Assembly (NCBI GenBank): GCA_029257745.1
Contig: JARIAS010000048.1
Coordinates: forward strand, 1 to 40,484
Origin: Candidatus Cryptobacteroides sp.
GTDB lineage: Bacteria; Bacteroidota; Bacteroidia; Bacteroidales; UBA932
Direction: 5' to 3'
DNA: 40,484 bases
Shown here: positions 33,886 through 40,484 of the stretch, piece by piece
Position numbering within the stretch: the stretch's first letter is position 1
Layout of the letters: each line of letters opens with the position of its first letter
The notes under the pieces: generated by a model
The model's input: only the letters and a program-made list of their open reading frames with translations
Told to the model about the DNA's origin: nothing
Database searches by the model: none
Made by a program: the position numbers and the translations under genes

Positions 33886-35286
33886 ATGAAAGCATCTATT
33901 CCTAAGGGTACAAGAGATTTTGGTCCGTCTGAAATGGCAGAAAGAAATTACATTTTTGAGACCATACGTTCAGTATACAAAAGCTATGGCTATCAACAAA
34001 TAGAGACACCTGCTATTGAGAATCTATCTACTCTACTTGGAAAATATGGAGATGAAGGAGATAAATTATTATTCAGAATACTCAATTCTGGGGATCCTTT
34101 TTCCAAAATACAACTTGAAGATTTTAAGAAAGACGAAGCCTACAATGCAGAGAGCCTATCAAGGGCTATATGCGACAGAGGCTTAAGATACGACCTTACT
34201 GTACCTTTTGCAAGGTTCGTTGTTCAGCATCAAAACGAGATAGTATTCCCATTCAAACGTTATCAAATTCAGACTGTATGGAGGGCTGATAGGCCACAAA
34301 AAGGAAGATACAGAGAGTTCTATCAATGCGATGCTGATGTTATAGGAAGCAAATCTCTAATTAATGAAGTAGAGCTGGTACAAATTATTGACAAGGTTTT
34401 TAATCTATTGGATATAAATGTTGCAATAAAAATAAACAATAGAAAAATACTTAGTGCTTTAGCTGAGATTACAGACAGCAAAGATAAGCTTATAGACATT
34501 ACTGTTGCAATAGATAAACTTGAAAAAATTGGCTTAGATGCTGTCAAAACAGAGTTACAAAACAAAGGTCTTAGCAATGAGGCTATTTCTACATTAGAAC
34601 CTATTCTTACACTTTCAGGAAGCAATGAAGAAAAGCTAAAAACCATGTATGAACTTATGAATGGCAACAACAGCCTAAATAAGACATCTGATATAGGACT
34701 TGAAGGAATAAATGAACTTAAATCACTTTTCAGTCTAATAAGCCAATCAAATATCAGAAATACCGTAGAAATAGATCTTTCTCTAGCGAGAGGCTTAAAT
34801 TACTATACAGGTGCAATATTTGAGGTGAAAGCACTTGATTTTGAGATTGGTAGCATATGTGGCGGTGGACGCTATGACAACCTTACAGGTCTTTATGGCT
34901 TAGAAGGCTTATCTGGAGTAGGCATATCTTTTGGTGCAGACAGAATTTACGATGTTCTAAAAGGACTAAATAAGTTTCCTAAAGACTTACACAGCAGCAC
35001 AAGTCTATTATTTGCAAATATTGATGATGAGGCTATATCTTATCTATTACCTGTTGTAAGTGAATTAAGAAATGCTGGAGTTAATTGCGAAATATATCCG
35101 GATAAAAATAAAATCAAGAAACAATTTGACTATGCAGAGAAAAAATCCATTCCATTTATATCTATAATTGGAAGCAATGAAATAAGCTCTAATATAATTA
35201 ATATCAAGAACTTAAACTCTGGCATACAAGAAAGTTTTGCAAAAGAAGATATATCTTCAATTATACATTTTCTTCTGAATAAATAG
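33886..35286 (+). CDS. hisS: Histidyl-tRNA synthetase
   Basis: Charges tRNA-His. The 466-aa class II synthetase shows motif 1 ([32 protein letters not shown]). Motif 2 is [24 protein letters not shown]. The histidine-specific [14 protein letters not shown] lies near residues 303-316, followed by motif 3 ([16 protein letters not shown] and [15 protein letters not shown]). The C-terminal anticodon-binding domain covers about 370-466. An insertion between motif 2 and the histidine motifs (about 175-285) is somewhat longer than in E. coli, as is common in this phylum. It is followed by a hairpin terminator shared with the convergent thiamine operon. Confidence 0.96.
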   Translation: MKASIPKGTRDFGPSEMAERNYIFETIRSVYKSYGYQQIETPAIENLSTLLGKYGDEGDKLLFRILNSGDPFSKIQLEDFKKDEAYNAESLSRAICDRGLRYDLTVPFARFVVQHQNEIVFPFKRYQIQTVWRADRPQKGRYREFYQCDADVIGSKSLINEVELVQIIDKVFNLLDINVAIKINNRKILSALAEITDSKDKLIDITVAIDKLEKIGLDAVKTELQNKGLSNEAISTLEPILTLSGSNEEKLKTMYELMNGNNSLNKTSDIGLEGINELKSLFSLISQSNIRNTVEIDLSLARGLNYYTGAIFEVKALDFEIGSICGGGRYDNLTGLYGLEGLSGVGISFGADRIYDVLKGLNKFPKDLHSSTSLLFANIDDEAISYLLPVVSELRNAGVNCEIYPDKNKIKKQFDYAEKKSIPFISIIGSNEISSNIINIKNLNSGIQESFAKEDISSIIHFLLNK

Positions 35287-35324
35287 AATAAGATAACTTT
35301 ATTTATCTCATTTAATAAATCTAT

Positions 35325-35358
35325 AATTGGAATATGATGACACTTCATATTCCAATTT
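35325..35358. terminator. Terminator between hisS and the thiamine operon
   Basis: A perfect 13-bp stem (AATTGGAATATGA and its complement) with a 7-base loop, 38 bases after the hisS stop, in the convergent gap to thiF. Tail sequences are AT-rich on both sides. Confidence 0.75.
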
Positions 35359-35433
35359 ATTTATCATAAGAACTCCTCTGTATAAATTTTATAGACAATA
35401 TATCAATATTCTAATTATTCAAGACATAGAATA

Positions 35434-36147
35434 TTAAAGTTTAACTCGCATACTTGTAAAAGTAAGAGTATCTATAATAAGAAGATATCCAGCCAAACTA
35501 GATGGGATACCAAGTAACACCTTTAAAGCCTCTGTTGCCATAATAGAACCTATTAATCCGGGGATACTACTAATCAAACCTACCGGACACGAGTCATACT
35601 CAATATCATATTCTGGAAATAGTTCACGATATCCTCCTTTAACACCATTATAATGAAAAAGAGAACACTGCCCCTTAAAACCAGATACTGCACCATATAG
35701 AAAAGGTATAGCAAGTTGTTTAGCTATGTCATCAATAACATAACGTGTAGCTAAATTATCCGTTCCATCAATAATCATATCATGCCCTTTAGCAATCTCA
35801 TACGCATTATCAGATGTTATTTTTTTATTTATAGCTCTTATAATAACAGTGCTATTAAGTCTCAATAATCTACTCTTAGCGACTACTACTTTTAACTTAC
35901 CAAGATCATCCTCTGTATATAAAATTTGTCTCTGAAGATTAGATAAACATACTCTATCATAATCAACAATTGTTATATGTCCAACTCCTCCAGCTACAAG
36001 ATAGTAAAGAATTGGAGCACCTAAACCTCCTGCACCAACCACTAAAATATGTTTAGAAGACAATGCTCTCTGTCCTGCTTCACCTATTTCAGGCAAAGCA
36101 ATATGACGTTCATACCTTTCTTTATTATTTACACTTAACTCATCCAT
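35434..36147 (-). CDS. thiF: ThiF-family adenylyltransferase for the thiamine sulfur carrier
   Basis: Adenylates the C-terminus of ThiS so that it can be loaded with sulfur for thiazole synthesis. I prefer ATG 36147 (237 aa), which overlaps thiH by 13 bases, over an upstream GTG. The E1-like fold shows GAGGLGAP (38-45), VDYDRVCLSNLQRQ (61-74), IDGTDN and a Cys at 187 in the position of the E. coli catalytic Cys184 (DSCPVGLISSIPGLIGS). The four zinc-binding cysteines usual in ThiF/MoeB are absent: the first pair's position reads GGYRELFPE, and the protein ends at MRVKL before any CPxCG. A MoeB role is possible, but the operon points to thiamine. Confidence 0.9.
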   Translation of the reverse strand: MDELSVNNKERYERHIALPEIGEAGQRALSSKHILVVGAGGLGAPILYYLVAGGVGHITIVDYDRVCLSNLQRQILYTEDDLGKLKVVVAKSRLLRLNSTVIIRAINKKITSDNAYEIAKGHDMIIDGTDNLATRYVIDDIAKQLAIPFLYGAVSGFKGQCSLFHYNGVKGGYRELFPEYDIEYDSCPVGLISSIPGLIGSIMATEALKVLLGIPSSLAGYLLIIDTLTFTSMRVKL

Positions 36148-37256
36148 ATATCCCAATCCTTCCACACTGGTTCATATCCATTATTTTTTATAGCTGATAC
36201 CATCTGTGATACAGATCTACCATCGTTAATAGAGAACTGCTCTAACTCTTCATTACGTTCGACATAACCCCCTGGAACAGTAGAAGAAGCTGCACTCATA
36301 GAAGTAACGCCTATATGCATGGCCATATCACGGAATGCAGAACTCTCTCTTGTAGAAAGAGATATATCCACTTCTGGATCAAATAGCCTATATGCAGATA
36401 TAAGTTGTATCAACTGTTTATCCGTTATAGGGTTATTAGGCATAAACTCCCCTACATGTGGACGCAAACGAGGTAAGGATATAGATGTCTTCATACGCCA
36501 ATATCTCTTTTCTATATACGAAAGGTGCAATGCGGCAAAAAAAGAATCCACCCTCCAATTCTCTAGACCTAACAAAGGACCGATACCAATTTTCTTTATA
36601 CCTGCCATTCCACACCTATCTGGTGTTTCTAATCTATATCGATAGTTAGCTTTTTTGCCCTTAGGATGATATTGAGGATACGTTTTTTCATTATATGTTT
36701 CTTGATAAACGCATACATAACTTATACCGGAATCTACCAAGCTTGCATATTCATCCATAGATAATGGCTGTACCTCCAAAGATAACTGTGCAAAATGAGG
36801 ACGTAGTAATTTAACGACGTCATTATAATAGTCTGCACCTGTAAGACCATTATGTTCTCCTGAGACAAGAAGTAAATGGCGATAACCCCAATCTTTTAGA
36901 ACTTCTATTTCTTTAATTATCTGTTCATTATTAAGCTTTATTCTTTTTATATTATTATGACAACTGAATCCACAATAAACACAAGCATTAGAACAATAAT
37001 TAGATAAATAAAGAGGTGCATACATTTGAATAGTTCTACCATACCTTCGTATAGTTAATACTTCAGCCTTTATCGTCATTTCTCTTAAATATTTTTCTGC
37101 AACAGGAGAAATAAGAGCCTTAAAATCTTCCAATGTACAACTATCTTTAGACAGGGCACGTCGAACATCTATATCGGTTTTATTCATTATAGAAGCCTCT
37201 TCCTCACTCCAGTCATGCTTTTTTATCTCATCGTAAAAAGTATATTCTTTACTCAT
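36135..37256 (-). CDS. thiH: 2-iminoacetate synthase ThiH (radical SAM)
   Basis: Cleaves tyrosine by radical SAM chemistry to dehydroglycine (2-iminoacetate) for the thiazole ring; p-cresol is the by-product. The 373-aa protein has the cluster motif CxxxCxxC with C88, C92 and C95 in NYCSNACVYCGFSC. A SAM-binding GGE-like segment (LLLVSGEHNG) follows, then YVCVYQETYNEKTYPQYHPKG, IKKIGIGPLLGLENWRVD and the C-terminal ISLSTRESSAFRDM region. Use of ThiH rather than glycine oxidase ThiO fits an anaerobe. It starts 7 bases after the thiG stop and overlaps thiF. Confidence 0.95.
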   Translation of the reverse strand: MSKEYTFYDEIKKHDWSEEEASIMNKTDIDVRRALSKDSCTLEDFKALISPVAEKYLREMTIKAEVLTIRRYGRTIQMYAPLYLSNYCSNACVYCGFSCHNNIKRIKLNNEQIIKEIEVLKDWGYRHLLLVSGEHNGLTGADYYNDVVKLLRPHFAQLSLEVQPLSMDEYASLVDSGISYVCVYQETYNEKTYPQYHPKGKKANYRYRLETPDRCGMAGIKKIGIGPLLGLENWRVDSFFAALHLSYIEKRYWRMKTSISLPRLRPHVGEFMPNNPITDKQLIQLISAYRLFDPEVDISLSTRESSAFRDMAMHIGVTSMSAASSTVPGGYVERNEELEQFSINDGRSVSQMVSAIKNNGYEPVWKDWDIWMS

Positions 37257-37263
37257 GTCTATC

Positions 37264-38031
37264 TTATTTTAGAAAACTATCTATTGGCGAACTTGCTACA
37301 GCATAATTTACAATGGCTGGAAGGCCTGCAAGATAGGCTTTCCTACCAGCTTCTACTGCCCTTGCAAAAGCTGATGCCATTACTACTGGGTTCTCAGAAG
37401 ATGCAATAGCCGTATTTACTAATACAGCATCAGCCCCCATTTCCATTGCCTCTGCTGCATGAGATGGTGCTCCAATACCTGCATCAATAACAACAGGCAC
37501 ACTACTCTGCTCAATAATGATAGAAAGAAGTTCTTTTGTCTTAAGACCTTTATTACTTCCTATAGGAGCACCTAATGGCATTACTGCTGCTGCACCAGCG
37601 TCTTCGAGATATTTACAGAGAATGGGATCTGCTTGAATATAAGGCATCACTATAAAATTATCTTTTGCCAATATCTCTGTAGCTTTAAGAGTTTCAAATG
37701 AATCAGGAAGTAAGTACTTAGGATCAGGATGAATCTCTAATTTTACAATATTGACCCCAAAAGCTTCACGAGCCAGTCTAGCTGCAAATATTGCTTCCTC
37801 AGCATTATGAGTTCCAGAAGTATTAGGCATAATAGAAACGTTCTCACTCCTAATAATTGAGACTAACTCATCATGCTCATTAGATGTCTCCACTCGTTTT
37901 AATGCGACTGTAACTAGCTCTGTACCAGAGCTCTCTATTGCTTTATACATTAACTCATTTGAAGAGAATTTTCCTGTACCCAAAAATAAACGAGAGGAAA
38001 ATTCCATATTAGATATAATTAACTTATCCAT
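37264..38031 (-). CDS. thiG: Thiazole synthase ThiG
   Basis: Condenses 1-deoxyxylulose 5-phosphate, dehydroglycine and ThiS-thiocarboxylate to thiazole phosphate carboxylate. The 255-aa TIM-barrel protein has [12 protein letters not shown], the Schiff-base lysine Lys97 in [33 protein letters not shown] and [30 protein letters not shown]. All are typical of the family. It lies 14 bases downstream of the triple fusion and 7 bases upstream of thiH. The product is the substrate for a TenI-type tautomerase, and the neighbouring fusion has a domain that resembles one. Confidence 0.97.
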   Translation of the reverse strand: MDKLIISNMEFSSRLFLGTGKFSSNELMYKAIESSGTELVTVALKRVETSNEHDELVSIIRSENVSIMPNTSGTHNAEEAIFAARLAREAFGVNIVKLEIHPDPKYLLPDSFETLKATEILAKDNFIVMPYIQADPILCKYLEDAGAAAVMPLGAPIGSNKGLKTKELLSIIIEQSSVPVVIDAGIGAPSHAAEAMEMGADAVLVNTAIASSENPVVMASAFARAVEAGRKAYLAGLPAIVNYAVASSPIDSFLK

Positions 38032-38045
38032 TATCTATTATTTAA

Positions 38046-40043
38046 TTAATATTTAATAAACGACTTATCACAAACTTTCTTTATTGTATATGCTGTTGAA
38101 CACATATTTTCTGAATGAAGTAACAACGAAGAAATAGCTATTCCTTTAATATCTAAATTCTCTAAGTCCTTTATATCATCTAATACAATACCACCAATAA
38201 CATATATAGGTATAGGTAGGGCCAATCTCTTATTAGCTAATACAATAGACTTAATACCCTCATATCCTAGTATAGGACTAAGATTAGTCTTTGTTTTTGT
38301 ATATCTATAAGGACCTACACCTACATAATCCACCCCCTCTATTGCTCTATGATATAATTGTTCTGTTGTATTACATGTTCCTCCAATAATTTTTCCATAT
38401 CCAAGTTTTTTTCTTGCTTCAATGGGAGAATCATCATTCAATCCAAGATGAACCCCATCAGCATCACTCTCTATCACAGCATCAATATCATCATCTATAA
38501 TAAGGGTTGAACCGATATAATTATTCATAATTCTTTTAAGAGATAAGGCTACATCAACCCGCTCCTCATGCGTTGCATTTTTCATACGTAACTGTATCCA
38601 TCTTATACCTCCATCAAGAACATTCATACAAGATAAAAGAATTTCATCCTTATTACTACTATTAGTAATAAACTGTACTGTGCAATTCTTCATACGTGTA
38701 TATTTTACATTTCTAAGATTATAGTTCATATTCCCTATCAATTTATTAGAAGATCTCCTATACTCATCTACACAAAATTGAGATTGCCGACATGCTTGTT
38801 CTAAAGTATACCCCAAAGACAGATGAGCTGCAATACTTGCTGAAAGCATACAACCAGTACCATGCTTATCTGCACACGTACGCGGAACATCAAATTCAAT
38901 ATAATTATCCCACATATGGCTAATCAAAATATCTGTGGCTTTAAACTTATTACTAGTATGACCACCTTTTAAAAGGATAGAACAGGCTCTCTTCTTAGCT
39001 ATTTCTCTAAGCTTAATGGGATTATCTGTTCCAAAAATTAAAATAGACTCGTGTACATTTGGTGTTATTAATGTAATTACAGATAATATTTCTTCAATTA
39101 CTTCATGCTTCAGTTCATATAATATTGTATTTTCTTTTCCAGCTGAAGCACTTAATACAGGATCCCAGATTATATGTTTCACTCCATATTCCTTAAGTTT
39201 TATAGCAATATCTAAAACTAAATTTAGAGATGAAAGCATGCCTATCTTGGCAGAATAAGGGATATGTCCCCTTTCTAACAAAAAAGTAAGGGTATTAATC
39301 ACATTATCATCTGGTATAGAAATCAAGCTATTAAATTCTCCTTCATCTTGTATAGTTAAAACTGAAGTAACTGTTATAGGCCTGGCAGATAAGCCTTGTA
39401 TTGTTAGAGCATCTGATATTAAACCTGCCCCAGAAGAAGGATCATGACCTGCAATAGTAAGAACTTCAGGCAAAGGAAAAAGACTATATCTCTCATTCAT
39501 AAATTTACCTGATTTACTTATATATCCAAGAACAGCTGCACCATAAAATCCATGCTCTAATAACAGACTTATATTGTCAGGTGTAACACCACCAAGTCCT
39601 AGTACTGGAAATGGTAAAGATTTAAGGCGATATTTACATTCCTCTAAATCTATCGTAGCTGTATATCCGTCTTTTGATATACTATCAAATACAGGACTTA
39701 ATAATGCATATGTAGGAATAAATGGTAATGAATATAATTCTTCAATGCTATGTGCTGATACTGATACTCTATAACCCGTCCCTACCCAATTGTGATACTG
39801 ATCACGATTATCATGCCTTAGATGTACACCACCTAATCCATATTCATATGCTAAATCTAAATAGTCACATATAATAACTCGATTACGGTAATATTGTGGA
39901 ATTCTTAATATTGCTTCTTCATATTGTACACGAGTATGATTGGGAAGACGTAAATGAAGAGAGTGCAGACCTATATCAAAAAGACTAGCATAATAACTAA
40001 TGTCTATAAGACTAGATGTAGGCGATGTAATTACTATAAGCAT
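38046..40043 (-). CDS. Triple fusion: ThiE/TenI-like domain - ThiD - ThiE
   Basis: A 665-aa protein with three thiamine domains. Residues 1-185 form a ThiE/TenI-like barrel: LHLRLPN (29-35) where ThiE has QLRxK, DYLDLAYEYGLGGVHLRHDN (60-79), and LLSPVFDSISKDGY (114-127) plus GLGGVTP (149-155), as in TenI-like proteins. Residues 193-440 are HMP/HMP-P kinase ThiD, with TIAGHDPSSGAG (196-207) and the catalytic GTGC (395-398). Residues 455-665 are a complete ThiE: IQLRMK (483-488), DADGVHLGLNDD (527-538), DYVGVGPYRYTKTK (572-585) and VIGGI (615-619). ThiD phosphorylates the pyrimidine and ThiE couples it with thiazole phosphate to thiamine phosphate. The N-terminal domain may be a thiazole tautomerase or a degenerate ThiE; this is inference. 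It lies between thiC and thiG with 14-base gaps. Confidence 0.9.
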   Translation of the reverse strand: MLIVITSPTSSLIDISYYASLFDIGLHSLHLRLPNHTRVQYEEAILRIPQYYRNRVIICDYLDLAYEYGLGGVHLRHDNRDQYHNWVGTGYRVSVSAHSIEELYSLPFIPTYALLSPVFDSISKDGYTATIDLEECKYRLKSLPFPVLGLGGVTPDNISLLLEHGFYGAAVLGYISKSGKFMNERYSLFPLPEVLTIAGHDPSSGAGLISDALTIQGLSARPITVTSVLTIQDEGEFNSLISIPDDNVINTLTFLLERGHIPYSAKIGMLSSLNLVLDIAIKLKEYGVKHIIWDPVLSASAGKENTILYELKHEVIEEILSVITLITPNVHESILIFGTDNPIKLREIAKKRACSILLKGGHTSNKFKATDILISHMWDNYIEFDVPRTCADKHGTGCMLSASIAAHLSLGYTLEQACRQSQFCVDEYRRSSNKLIGNMNYNLRNVKYTRMKNCTVQFITNSSNKDEILLSCMNVLDGGIRWIQLRMKNATHEERVDVALSLKRIMNNYIGSTLIIDDDIDAVIESDADGVHLGLNDDSPIEARKKLGYGKIIGGTCNTTEQLYHRAIEGVDYVGVGPYRYTKTKTNLSPILGYEGIKSIVLANKRLALPIPIYVIGGIVLDDIKDLENLDIKGIAISSLLLHSENMCSTAYTIKKVCDKSFIKY

Positions 40044-40057
40044 ATTAACTACTTTAA

Positions 40058-40484
<427 letters not shown>

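Overview
The window is low-GC, gene-dense bacterial DNA that I place in the order Bacteroidales (phylum Bacteroidota). The grounds are fimbrillin-type lipoproteins, an IspG with a Bacteroidota-style insertion, a Ser-type sulfatase, Cys-lipobox proteins, starts without Shine-Dalgarno sequences, and repeated TAnnTTTG boxes (the Bacteroidetes -7 element) just upstream of genes. I cannot name the genus. Most of the window is core chromosome; accessory features are the surface lipoproteins and a small integration scar at a tRNA-Cys.

Layout. 0-1.3 kb (-): a phosphofructokinase with the residue pattern of the pyrophosphate-dependent type. 1.4-9.9 kb (+): ligA, then a tight cluster of a RelA/SpoT homologue, an Ig-like lipoprotein, an outer-membrane barrel protein and ispG. 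9.9-15.7 kb (+): two very large tandem paralogous fimbrillin-family lipoproteins, each with its own promoter-like box and terminator. 15.74-16.28 kb: a 543-base gap with a degenerate tandem repeat that looks like decayed coding DNA. 16.3-20.2 kb (-): rsfS-ftsH-cdsA-psd, ribosome silencing, membrane proteolysis and phospholipid synthesis. 20.2-21.0 kb (+): a short birA. 21.0-25.3 kb (-): carA-carB. 25.5-28.1 kb (+): a DUF4493/DUF6359-like lipoprotein and a secreted sulfatase. 28.3-29.9 kb (-): an FKBP prolyl isomerase with a hairpin leader, and an unknown lipoprotein with a 15-bp tandem repeat. 30.1-30.7 kb: a 5'-truncated tyrosine recombinase beside the 3' end of tRNA-Cys(GCA). 30.8-31.8 kb (-): class II fructose-bisphosphate aldolase. 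32.1-35.3 kb (+): gmk-nadD-CYTH-hisS. 35.4-40.5 kb (-): a thiamine operon, thiC (partial), a ThiE/TenI-like-ThiD-ThiE triple fusion, thiG, thiH and thiF.

How genes work together: the thiamine operon covers the pyrimidine branch (ThiC, ThiD), the thiazole branch (ThiG, ThiH, ThiF) and the coupling step (ThiE). ThiS and any TPP riboswitch would lie beyond the right edge. The aldolase and PPi-type phosphofructokinase are glycolytic neighbours in function only.

I found no CRISPR array, complete mobile element, toxin-antitoxin pair or obvious defence system. The points most worth a second look are the triple thiamine fusion, the shortened IspG insertion, the degenerate 82-96 bp repeat at 15.9-16.2 kb, and the promoter-hairpin-U-tract leader of the FKBP gene.
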